Assembly (NCBI GenBank): GCA_903859815.1
Contig: CAIOOA010000060.1
Coordinates: 1 to 33,205, forward strand
DNA length: 33,205 nt
Source of the DNA: an uncultured Methylococcaceae bacterium
Lineage (GTDB): Bacteria > Pseudomonadota > Gammaproteobacteria > Methylococcales > Methylococcaceae
Direction: 5' to 3'
The notes under the pieces are model-generated. The model saw nothing but the letters and a program-made list of their open reading frames with translations, had not been told where the DNA came from and did no database searches. The translations under genes were made by a program, and so were the position numbers. This document shows positions 19,161-26,462 of the stretch, piece after piece; position 1 is the stretch's first letter; each line of letters starts with the position of its first letter.

Positions 19161-19279
19161 GACTGCATCTCCTTTTGGTTAATAGGCAAAAAGAAGTATA
19201 GTCACTCTGCTAACCGATGACCAAAAAAAGCGGGCTTTGATGAAAATATTTTTGCCCGTTCCCAAGCGACGGGTTTAAT

Positions 19280-19356
19280 GCCTGTCAAAGCAAGCTTTGA
19301 CGCTCCAGTCCTAGTGCTTGGCCTGTCAAAGCAAGCTTTGACGCTCCAGTCCTAGT
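19280..19356 (+). repeat. two tandem copies of a 41-bp repeat with AAGC-family palindrome
   Basis: GCCTGTCAAAGCAAGCTTTG plus ACGCTCCAGTCCTAGT occurs at 19280 and 19321, period 41 bp. Each holds GTCAAAGC-AA-GCTTTGAC. Related tandem copies lie at 30963-31037. Confidence 0.85.
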
Positions 19357-19359
19357 TGT

Positions 19360-19422
19360 GTAGCCCGGATGTAGCCGCTTTGCGGCGTAATCCGGGAGGG
19401 TCGTGGCTTAGGAACCCGTTAA
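19360..19422. repeat. GTAGCCCGGATG element, copy 2, right end missing
   Basis: The first 37 bp match copy 1 at 18327 and similarity fades by about 19420. The inverted GGCTAC end is absent, so the element appears cut off where the 21-bp array begins. Confidence 0.65.
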
Positions 19423-19464
19423 CATCGTGGTCACTATTTCCGCTCCAGAGGCATTGAACTCCGG

Positions 19465-19884
19465 CTTGGAGGCATCGACCTCCGGCTAGGAAATGACGAC
19501 AACCCGCTAGGAGGCATCGACAACCTGCTAGGAGGCATCGACATCCTGCTAGGAGATGACGACAACCCGCTAGGAGGCATCGACAACCTGCTAGGAGGCA
19601 TCGACATCCTGCTAGGAGATGACGACAACCTGCTAGGAGGCATCGACAACCTGCTAGGAGATGACGACATCCTGCTAGGAGGCATCGACAACCTGCTAGG
19701 AGGCATCGACATCCTGCTAGGAGGCATCGACAACCTGCTAGGAGATGACGACAACCTGCTAGGAGGCATCGACATCCTGCTAGGAGATGACGACAACCTG
19801 CTAGGAGGCATCGACAACCTGCTAGGAGGCATCGACAACCTGCTAGGAGATGACGACAACCCGCTTGGAGATGTCGACCTCCGG
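19465..19884 (+). repeat. 21-bp tandem repeat array, 20 units
   Basis: Twenty 21-bp units lie in perfect register. The first two and last two are variant, and a degenerate unit follows to 19905. Two main forms mix: CTAGGAGGCATCGACAACCTG is one, and the other has GATGAC in place of GGCATC; both have an ACATCCTG variant. The plus frame reads heptads such as LGGIDNL and LGDDDNL and is open from 19423 to a TAG at 19951, but has no ATG, GTG or TTG before the array. Two minus frames (LSMPPSR and LLAGCR heptads) are open too. Eleven units contain AGGAGG. Confidence 0.9.
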
Positions 19885-19949
19885 CTTGGTGATTGCGATT
19901 TCTGCGCTCGGCTAAAGAAGAATGAGCTAGCCCTTCATTGGCTCTTACC

Positions 19950-20115
19950 GTAGGGTGGGCTAAGCGCACACACCGGGAACCTTGACCTCACTCGTTGCTT
20001 TCCGTGCGCCATAGCCCACCCAACCGGCTGCGGATTGGCAACGGTGGGCTACGGTGCGCTCCAAGCTTAGCGATAAACGGAAGGTTTTTTGAAATGCGCA
20101 CCTAGCCCACCCTAC
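19950..20115. mobile_element. 166-bp MITE-like inverted-repeat element, copy 2
   Basis: Same length and layout as 13183-13348: GTAGGGTGGGCTAAGCGCAC at the left, inverted CCTAGCCCACCCTAC at the right, and an internal GTAGCCCACC / GGTGGGCTAC pair. Identity is high through the whole length and continues about 24 bp past the right end into the 16-base motif. Confidence 0.85.
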
Positions 20116-20123
20116 GATTTCGC

Positions 20124-20139
20124 CAAAATGAGAGTTGCT
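20124..20139 (-). repeat. 16-base motif, variant AGCAACTCTCATTTTG, copy E
   Basis: Differs at two positions from AGCAATTCTCATTATG. Its 3' end is 8 bp from the end of the 166-bp element, as in copy D. Confidence 0.7.
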
Positions 20140-20162
20140 GAACTCCCTGTGGCATAATATCG

Positions 20163-20172
20163 CTATCGATAG
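20163..20172. promoter_or_regulatory. 10-bp palindrome CTATCGATAG in the TIR operon leader
   Basis: A perfect palindrome lies 39 bp before the ATG of the TIR gene, just after a CATAAT (20153-20158) that could be a -10 box without a good -35. It could be an operator; this is a weak pattern match. GGGAG (20196-20200) is the likely ribosome site. Confidence 0.25.
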
Positions 20173-20211
20173 AATCAGTCATCCTCCAAAGCCAAGGGAG
20201 CATTCAACAAC

Positions 20212-21681
20212 ATGGCGGCAAAGATATTCATCAGCTATGCCCATGCCGACAACCTACCCTATGAAAAAGGGGCTAAAGGTTGGGTGACCAATTTCGTCGA
20301 GAAGCTGCAAAACGCGATTGGCATGAAAGAGGGCGGCAGAGGGGTCGAATGTTGGATGGATCACCGGCTGGAACCCCATCGTGCTGTGGATGATGAGTTG
20401 CGTAAGTGTATTTTGGAAAGCAAATGCATCCTCGCTTTTATGTCGCCTAACTATTTGGAATCGAAGTGGTGCGGAAAGGAAATGAACACATTCGTCGAAT
20501 TGGTGGGTGGCGGGAAGGCCAATGACCGTGTGTTTCTGGTAGAACTCCAACCGACGGATCGGGAGAAATGGCATCCCGGCATTCATGAAATTTCCGAGGT
20601 CAAGTTCTGGTCAAGTAGCCTAGAAAAACCCTCCCACAAACCATTGGGTTGGCCTGTTCCCAAGCTCACGGCGGATGATAAATATTGGGACGAACTCAAC
20701 AGCTTGGCCGAAAGTCTTGCCAATCAGATTAAGGCTTTGCCAGAAGCTCCGAAAGAATCGCTAAAGGAAGAGCCAAGTGCTGAGAGACCTCCATCGTCAG
20801 ATTCTGCCTCAAGTAAAGTGGTTTGGATGGGTGACCCCAATGATGATGTGCTGGAACAATGGGAAACCCTAGCCACACTCTTACAAAACCATCATCATCA
20901 TCATCTGGTTTTACCTAAATTTACCGGCGCCTATCCCAATCACGACGAAACCCTTTACCGCCAATCCCTGAGCGCAGACCTTGCAAAAGCCGATTTGCTC
21001 ATTCAATTGCTCGGCAATCTAGCCGGAAAAAAGCCGTCCTGGGCCAACACTCGTTTTGTTCAACTTCAGGCCGAGGCGGCAAAATCCGAGGCAGAGCGCC
21101 GCAAACTTTCCCTGCTGAGTTGGCGTGACCCAGATATCGATTTGGATAAAATCCAGGACGCTGGATTGAAGGAACTGCTAACTGCGGCCACGGCATTGAA
21201 TTTCGATGAGTTTTGTCGGCAGATCATAGAACAGTTATCACCCAAACCCGCGCAATCCTCTGCATTAGGCAGTCTCAGTGTAGTCATCAATGCCGACGAA
21301 CCAGATCGTGAATTGGGAAGACAGATTCAGGACATTCTGGTGGACGATTTGGCAGTCAATGCCACTTTGGCGGCAGAGCCAATGCCTACGCAAAAACCTG
21401 ATGAATATTTTGGACACATGAAACGGCAATTGGAGTGTAGTCAAGGTGTCTTGATCGTCTATGGCAAAGCCCCACCCAGTTGGGTGCAATCTCAAAATGC
21501 CGATGCGACAAGAATATTGTTATCACGCAAAGGCATCTGGGGTGCATTGCTAGATGGACCGCCAGAAAAAAAACTTGATCACGGAATAAAGAGTCGCAAT
21601 TTAATGGTGCTGGACTGCCGATTGGGTCTGAGCCGCGATCCCCTTGAGCGCTTCATAGACACCTTGAGGAAAGGGGGCTAA
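20212..21681 (+). CDS. TIR domain protein with two further TIR-like regions (STAND partner)
   Basis: The 489-residue protein starts with a TIR domain: KIFISYAHAD (4-13, first strand), CWMDHRLEP (48-56, BB-loop region) and FMSPNYLESKWCGKEMNTFV (76-95). Glu90 of WCGKE sits where catalytic TIRs carry their NADase glutamate. A Pro/Ser-rich linker (about 175-200) leads to a second region (202-345) with LAKADLLIQLLGN and LSWRDPDIDLDKI, then a third (352-489) with SVVINADEPDRELGRQI, GVLIVYGKAPPSWV and LMVLDCRLGLSRDP. Both look like TIR-fold derivatives but lack the catalytic motif. The next gene starts 2 bp after its stop, so the two are surely co-translated. Likely the effector or adaptor of a STAND signalling pair. 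Confidence 0.85.
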   Translation: MAAKIFISYAHADNLPYEKGAKGWVTNFVEKLQNAIGMKEGGRGVECWMDHRLEPHRAVDDELRKCILESKCILAFMSPNYLESKWCGKEMNTFVELVGGGKANDRVFLVELQPTDREKWHPGIHEISEVKFWSSSLEKPSHKPLGWPVPKLTADDKYWDELNSLAESLANQIKALPEAPKESLKEEPSAERPPSSDSASSKVVWMGDPNDDVLEQWETLATLLQNHHHHHLVLPKFTGAYPNHDETLYRQSLSADLAKADLLIQLLGNLAGKKPSWANTRFVQLQAEAAKSEAERRKLSLLSWRDPDIDLDKIQDAGLKELLTAATALNFDEFCRQIIEQLSPKPAQSSALGSLSVVINADEPDRELGRQIQDILVDDLAVNATLAAEPMPTQKPDEYFGHMKRQLECSQGVLIVYGKAPPSWVQSQNADATRILLSRKGIWGALLDGPPEKKLDHGIKSRNLMVLDCRLGLSRDPLERFIDTLRKGG

Positions 21682-21683
21682 TC

Positions 21684-24600
21684 ATGTATGAGATTCGCCC
21701 TGTCGCCTCACCCTATCCGGGTCTTAGGCCATTCGAGCCGCATGAAAGTGTGATTTTTTTTGGCCGCGACGGTCATCGCAACCGCCTGTTGGAAATCCTA
21801 CAACGAGAGCACTTCCTCGCCGTCATCGGGCCTTCCGGTTGCGGCAAGTCCAGCCTCGTGCGGGCTGGGCTGCTGCCCGGTTTGGCTTCCGGCGCATTAG
21901 GCACGGGTAGCCACTGGCGGCTTGCGCTGCTGCGGCCCGGCGGTCAACCGATGCTGTCCTTGGCTCAGGCTCTACTCGGCCCTTATGCCTTAGGCTCTGA
22001 GTTAGTGGGGAAGGATCGGATGCCCAAAGATGCCGAGGATGTCACCGTCGAAGTGGCCCTGATTGCCGCTGAACTGCGCCGGGGTTGGCAAGGCTTGGCT
22101 GGTTTGGTGCAAACCGCAACGACTCGACTAGCGGAAACTGCCGAGCCGTTTAATTTGCTAGTGTTGGTTGACCAGTTTGAAGAAATCTTTACTTATGTGA
22201 AAACAGGAGTCGGCACGGATACTGAAGCCGAAACCTTCGTCAATTTATTGCTGGCGGCACGCACCCATCCCGAAGCCCGTATTTATGTGGCATTGACCAT
22301 GCGCACCGACTTCTTAGGGCAGTGCGTCGATTTTGAGGAATTGCCGGAAGCCATCAACCGCGCCCAATATTTGACCCCACGTCTGAACCGGAAAGAATTG
22401 GGCCTAGCCATCACGGGACCGGCCCAAGTATTTGGCGGGGAAGTGGAAACCGGGCTGGCGAATGAGCTGATCAAAAGCATCCACCAAAACTCCGACCAAT
22501 TGCCCATCTTGCAACATGCCTTGGCGCGGATGTGGCGGGAGGCGGAACGAGTCAATAAGGAAAGCCCGCTGATTGACGCGAACATCGCCAATTCCGACAA
22601 GGTAGGCGGGGTAAAAGGGGCGCTGAACCGCCATGCCAACGAGGTGTTGGAATCGCTGACACCCGACCAACAAGCACTTGCAGAGAAATTATTCCGTGCC
22701 ATCACCGAGCCACATAAAAGCGGGGGTCAGGATGTCCGGCGTCCCCAGACCCTAGCCGCCATCGCTGCTTGGGCAGGCGTGTCGGCAGAGAGCCTAAAGC
22801 CCGTGATCGAGGCGTTTGCCGAGCCGGAAGTCAGCTTTCTGAGTTATGGTAACGAGTTGAAGGACAACAGCGTGATCGACCTGACCCATGAGGCATTGAT
22901 CCGTCAGTGGGAGACATTAACAGCTTGGGTGGCGGATGAATTCCGGCGTGGCGAAGGCTATAAGCGTGTGTTGCAACGGGCCATTGAATATCAGCTAGAC
23001 ATCAACGGACTTTTGACTGGCGGAGATTTGGCTAGGGCGATGGAATGGTGGAATCCTCAAGATAATGTAGAAGTAGGCCGGAATAAGACCGCCCCGGCGG
23101 GCGTTTCCGGCGAATTGCCAGACCAAATGCTGGCGGGCGTTTCCGGCGAATTGCCAGACCAAATGCCGGAAACGGTCGTTGCACGACCTTATTCCGGCCT
23201 ACAACCAAACCTTAATTCGATCGTATTGCCGGGGCATGATGAATCTGTTAAGGCCATCGCATTGTGGCAACCCACCCCCCATTGGGCGCAGCGTTACAGC
23301 GAAAAAAAGGACCCAGAACTGATTGCAGAATTCGAGCGCGTCCGCCAATTCCTGATTGACAGCCGCGATGCCGAGCAGCGCCAGCGCGAAGCCGAACAAA
23401 AGCGAATTAAAGAACAGGCCGAAATCGAACAAAAACGGCTGGAAGAACAAGCTGAAGCAGAACGGCAGCGAGCCGAAATAGAACGTCAGTTGGCTAACGT
23501 TGAGAGACAACGCGCCGAACAGGAGCGACAATTGGCAGATGTCGAGCGGCAACGGGCTGATAAAGAGCGTCAATTGGCGGATGCAGCCCGCACCAGCGCA
23601 ACCCGCGCCCAACGGATTGCCATGATTGCGGCAATGGTGGCTGTGCTGGCCTTCGGCTTGGCTGCTGCCGCCTATTTTTTCAAGCAACAAGCCCAAACCG
23701 CAAAACATGAGCGTACTGTCAGCCTGTTCGATTCCCAACTCACTCATGGCAGCTTATTAGCGAGGGTGGAGGATTATGCCGGGGCGCGTCAGGTGCTGGC
23801 CGAAAGTGCCACGTTGGATGCTGATATTGACCCATCACGCCTACATGCCCGCAACTTATTGGCGGGGTTTACCCAGATCATGGGGGGCCAAGCCGAGCAG
23901 ATCTATACAGGGGCTGGAGCTGCCCTAGCAGGGGGCGCCAAGCTCAGCCCGGATGGCAAGCTGCTCGCCGCCGCCGGGGAGCGAGGAACCTTGGTATTGT
24001 TCGATGCAACGAGTGGGAAACTCTTGCGGCGCTTGCAAGGCCATGATCCGAAGGCGGGGGCAGTTGGTGCGGTGAACTCTGTTGTGTTCGATCCGCAAGG
24101 CCGTTGGCTGTTTAGCGGTGGAGAGGATGGCCGCATCATCCGTTGGTCTCTACCAAACGGGGAAAATTTGGGGGTATGGCAAGCACCGGAAAAAGTGCAT
24201 AGCTTGGCCCTTAGCCCGGATGGGACGACGCTTGCCAGCGGTCTCAGTGGTGCGAGTAAACAGATCAGTCTGTGGAATGTTGCCGATGGCAAAATCATCC
24301 GAACCTTGGACGGACACACCAGTAGTATCGGCAGCCCCAACGGACTGGCATTTTCACCCGATGGCAAGCGGCTGGCCAGTGCCTCCTATGACGACACCGC
24401 TCGTTTGTGGGATTGGCAACAGGGCAAATCCTTGCTTACTTTGAAAGGTCATCAGAACTACGTAGATACGGTTGCCTTCAGCCCGGACGGCAAGCAACTG
24501 GCGACTGCCAGCGATGACCAGCAAATTATGCTCTGGGATATCAATACCGGTCATCTGCTTCGGTCATTGCAGGGGCACAAAAATAACGTCTTCAGTCTTG

Positions 24601-25763
24601 CTTTCAGTCTTGATGGCAGCCAACTGCTGTCAGCCTCCCGTGATAACACCTTGCGGCTTTGGGATGTCGCCAGCGGCATCACAATACGCATTTACCAAGG
24701 CCATCAGGCTGGACTTTGGTCAGTGGAAGTGCAGGATGGCACTATTTACACCGCCGCCAATGACGGCACGGTGCGCCGCTGGTCGCTGACTCAGCTTGAA
24801 CAGTCACTGTGGCAGCTAGATGGAGTGCCTAAAGCGACCGCACTCTCGCCCGATGGCAAATTGCTTGCCGTGGGAATGAAGGATGGCAATCTACTGATTT
24901 TTAGCCTGCCTGACGGCGAAAAACTGCTTGATCAAAAGGATGCCCATGAAAAAGACGGAATCAAGCGCATTGCTTTCAATCACGATGGCACCCTGCTGGC
25001 GACGGCGGGGTTGGATGGCAAGGCCAAGTTGTGGCAAGTGCAAGCCGATGGCAAGCAGTTGACATTGTTGCACACTTTGGAAGGTCATACTGATGTAGTC
25101 CATGCCGTCGCCTTTTCCCCGGATAATCGCCAACTGGTCACCGCCGGCTATGATGGCAACATCGGCTTGTTTGATGTCGCCACTGGCAAGGGGCGATTGT
25201 TCCCCGCTCATAAAGATAAGGTATTAAGCGTAGCATTCAACCCGCAAGATGGAAGATTATTAAGTGCAGGAACGGATGGGCAGTTATTGTTCTGGGATTT
25301 GAATCAGGCCAATCCCGTCCCTGAAGCAATCGCCCAAGCCCAAGACAGACTGCTCTGGGCCAGCTTCAGCCGCGATGGTCGTCAAATTGCCGCCGTGGGT
25401 CGGGAAGCCGTCGTTTCCTTGTATGATCTTGCCAAACCCGGTATTAAGCAAGAACTGGTGGGGCATGAACAGACGGTCTACCGGGCTATCTACAGCCCCG
25501 ACGGCCGTCAACTCGCCACGGTCAGTTGGGACATGACCGTCCGGCTTTGGGATTTAGACAGCCAAAGCTTGCTGTTCACGCTGCGTTTGCCTACAGAACT
25601 CAATGATGGCCCCCCGCTATGGGATTTCGACTTCCGCTGCGCCAACGGCGAATGTTGGATCGCCGTACCGCTGGTGGTAGGCCGCGTGGCAGTGTATCGG
25701 TTCCCTTACGATCATCTGCCCAAGAACTTCGCCACCACTGCCGATAAGCCGGGAAAGCCATGA
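21684..25763 (+). CDS. nSTAND1-type NTPase with coiled coil, hydrophobic segment and 14 WD40 repeats
   Basis: The 1359-residue protein opens with the nSTAND1 signature SPYPGLRPFEPHES, FFGRDG, Walker A GPSGCGKSS (49-57) and Walker B LLVLVDQFEEIF (158-169). A helical STAND region runs to about 460. Residues 464-507 come from an inserted palindromic element. A charged coiled coil (about 560-640, RQRAEQERQLADVERQ type) meets a hydrophobic segment (about 645-667). From about 748 to the end I count 14 WD40-like repeats (SPDGKxLA...LWD), enough for two seven-bladed propellers. STAND proteins oligomerise when their repeat sensor meets a ligand. AGGAAAGGGGG before the ATG is the ribosome site. Likely sensor and switch for the TIR protein. 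Confidence 0.9.
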   Translation: MYEIRPVASPYPGLRPFEPHESVIFFGRDGHRNRLLEILQREHFLAVIGPSGCGKSSLVRAGLLPGLASGALGTGSHWRLALLRPGGQPMLSLAQALLGPYALGSELVGKDRMPKDAEDVTVEVALIAAELRRGWQGLAGLVQTATTRLAETAEPFNLLVLVDQFEEIFTYVKTGVGTDTEAETFVNLLLAARTHPEARIYVALTMRTDFLGQCVDFEELPEAINRAQYLTPRLNRKELGLAITGPAQVFGGEVETGLANELIKSIHQNSDQLPILQHALARMWREAERVNKESPLIDANIANSDKVGGVKGALNRHANEVLESLTPDQQALAEKLFRAITEPHKSGGQDVRRPQTLAAIAAWAGVSAESLKPVIEAFAEPEVSFLSYGNELKDNSVIDLTHEALIRQWETLTAWVADEFRRGEGYKRVLQRAIEYQLDINGLLTGGDLARAMEWWNPQDNVEVGRNKTAPAGVSGELPDQMLAGVSGELPDQMPETVVARPYSGLQPNLNSIVLPGHDESVKAIALWQPTPHWAQRYSEKKDPELIAEFERVRQFLIDSRDAEQRQREAEQKRIKEQAEIEQKRLEEQAEAERQRAEIERQLANVERQRAEQERQLADVERQRADKERQLADAARTSATRAQRIAMIAAMVAVLAFGLAAAAYFFKQQAQTAKHERTVSLFDSQLTHGSLLARVEDYAGARQVLAESATLDADIDPSRLHARNLLAGFTQIMGGQAEQIYTGAGAALAGGAKLSPDGKLLAAAGERGTLVLFDATSGKLLRRLQGHDPKAGAVGAVNSVVFDPQGRWLFSGGEDGRIIRWSLPNGENLGVWQAPEKVHSLALSPDGTTLASGLSGASKQISLWNVADGKIIRTLDGHTSSIGSPNGLAFSPDGKRLASASYDDTARLWDWQQGKSLLTLKGHQNYVDTVAFSPDGKQLATASDDQQIMLWDINTGHLLRSLQGHKNNVFSLAFSLDGSQLLSASRDNTLRLWDVASGITIRIYQGHQAGLWSVEVQDGTIYTAANDGTVRRWSLTQLEQSLWQLDGVPKATALSPDGKLLAVGMKDGNLLIFSLPDGEKLLDQKDAHEKDGIKRIAFNHDGTLLATAGLDGKAKLWQVQADGKQLTLLHTLEGHTDVVHAVAFSPDNRQLVTAGYDGNIGLFDVATGKGRLFPAHKDKVLSVAFNPQDGRLLSAGTDGQLLFWDLNQANPVPEAIAQAQDRLLWASFSRDGRQIAAVGREAVVSLYDLAKPGIKQELVGHEQTVYRAIYSPDGRQLATVSWDMTVRLWDLDSQSLLFTLRLPTELNDGPPLWDFDFRCANGECWIAVPLVVGRVAVYRFPYDHLPKNFATTADKPGKP
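23073..23202. mobile_element. 130-bp palindromic element inserted in frame in the STAND gene
   Basis: Perfect 15-bp inverted ends GTAGGCCGGAATAAG (23073-23087) and CTTATTCCGGCCTAC (23188-23202) are flanked by AA on each side. An inner TTTCCGGC...GCCGGAAA pair is also present. It starts exactly on codon 464; 130 bp plus a 2-bp AA duplication is 132 bp, or 44 codons, so the frame is kept. It carries a 36-bp internal tandem duplication. Confidence 0.75.
23097..23168 (+). repeat. 36-bp tandem duplication inside the inserted element
   Basis: GCGGGCGTTTCCGGCGAATT and the 16 bases after it occur twice (23097-23132 and 23133-23168), with one base different, giving AGVSGELPDQML then AGVSGELPDQMP. Confidence 0.9.
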
Positions 25764-25816
25764 GATTACTCGTTCCCAAGCTCAAGCTCTCATCGTAATC
25801 CACAAGTGGTTGAAGC

Positions 25817-25955
25817 CCGTCATTCCGGCATGGACTGCCGGAATCCAGTCACAGGGAGGTGAAGCTGCGGGTTGGTGTGTAGCTTGAATCAAACACTGAC
25901 ATAACGACGAGTTACCGTCCATGGCCTGGATTACGGCATCCCTGCCGAAATGACG
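25817..25955. repeat. CCGTCATT-family element, copy B
   Basis: Starts CCGTCATTCCGGCATGGACT and ends with the inverted CCTGCCGAAATGACG. The inner sequence AGTCACAGGGAGGTGA matches the copy at the window end (33123). Confidence 0.75.
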
Positions 25956-25992
25956 ACTTTTCTGGCTTGGCTGAACTTGTGTATAACGACGA

Positions 25993-26085
25993 GAGCTCAA
26001 GCTTGGGAACGCGGCTTGGGAAGCTCCTGCTTCCTCCAAAATCCAAGCTGGAGCTTGCAAGATAAGGGTTCCCAAGCAGGAGCTT
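25993..26085. repeat. GTTCCCAAGC inverted repeat
   Basis: GAGCTCAAGCTTGGGAAC at the left and GTTCCCAAGCAGGAGCTT at the right form inverted ends. Related single ends lie at 25771, 26235 and 30851. Confidence 0.6.
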
Positions 26086-26111
26086 CAATTCCATTAAGTT
26101 AAGAAAAACCT

Positions 26112-26212
26112 CGTCGTTCCGGCATGGACCGCCGGAACCCAGGCTCCATGAACGGCGGGGCTTGGAGGCATCCCTGCAATCTGGATACCGGCGATCCCTG
26201 CCGGTATGACGG
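26112..26212. repeat. CCGTCATT-family element, divergent short copy
   Basis: Starts CGTCGTTCCGGCATGGACCG and ends CCCTGCCGGTATGACGG in inverted orientation, 101 bp. Confidence 0.65.
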
Positions 26213-26268
26213 CTTAACTTAAGGGCTTTGAAGCAGGAGCTTGGGAACCAGCCTAAAGTGGTTGAAGC

Positions 26269-26454
26269 CCGTCATTCCGGCATGGACTGCCGGAATCCAG
26301 TGCCATGGACGGTAACTAGTCGGTTGTGCAAGTGCTTGATTGATGAGACTTGCCAAGCAATAATTTACGGTCTGTGGATACAAGGGCATCGGTCGTGACC
26401 CACAGCTTGCCATCCTTGGACGATGGATTCCGGCATCCCTGACCAGAATGACGG
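26269..26454. repeat. CCGTCATT-family element, copy C (longest)
   Basis: 186 bp, from CCGTCATTCCGGCATGGACT to the inverted GACCAGAATGACGG. The left 60 bp resemble copy A at 7566. The 16-base motif variant lies 9-10 bp past the right end. Confidence 0.75.
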
Positions 26455-26462
26455 CTTACGCG

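Larger units (their letters stand above)
19161..20211. other. 1.05-kb gene-poor repeat region before the TIR/STAND operon
   Basis: In order: two AAGC-family palindromes (19280-19356), a GTAGCCCGGATG element truncated by a tandem array (from 19360), a 21-bp tandem array (19465-19884), a 166-bp MITE-like element (19950-20115), the 16-base motif variant (20124-20139) and the operon leader. Reading frames across the array are open in three frames but none is convincing as a gene. Confidence 0.75.
25764..26462. other. 699-bp repeat cluster between the STAND and c-di-GMP genes
   Basis: No gene was seen. The stretch holds three CCGTCATT-family elements (25817, 26112, 26269) and GTTCCCAAGC-type inverted repeats (25993-26085, with partial copies at 25771 and 26230). 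Two of the CCGTCATT elements share the left flank AGTGGTTGAAG. Confidence 0.8.

Noticed and set aside
19465-19884. CRISPR array
   Set aside because: Units are directly adjacent 21-mers with no unique spacers, and no cas genes are near.
19352-19969. Minus-strand frames of LLAGCR or LSMPPSR heptads as a gene
   Set aside because: A 21-bp unit without stops leaves three frames open at once. These two run through REP and MITE-like sequence at the ends and have no clear ribosome site.
20910-20925. His5 run (CAT/CAC repeat) in the TIR protein as a metal-binding motif
   Set aside because: Probably a short codon slippage tract; no supporting ligand pattern is seen around it.
23199-23747. Minus-strand frame opposite the STAND coiled coil
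   Set aside because: Leu/Phe-rich sequence is the expected antisense of Gln/Glu/Arg-rich coiled-coil codons.
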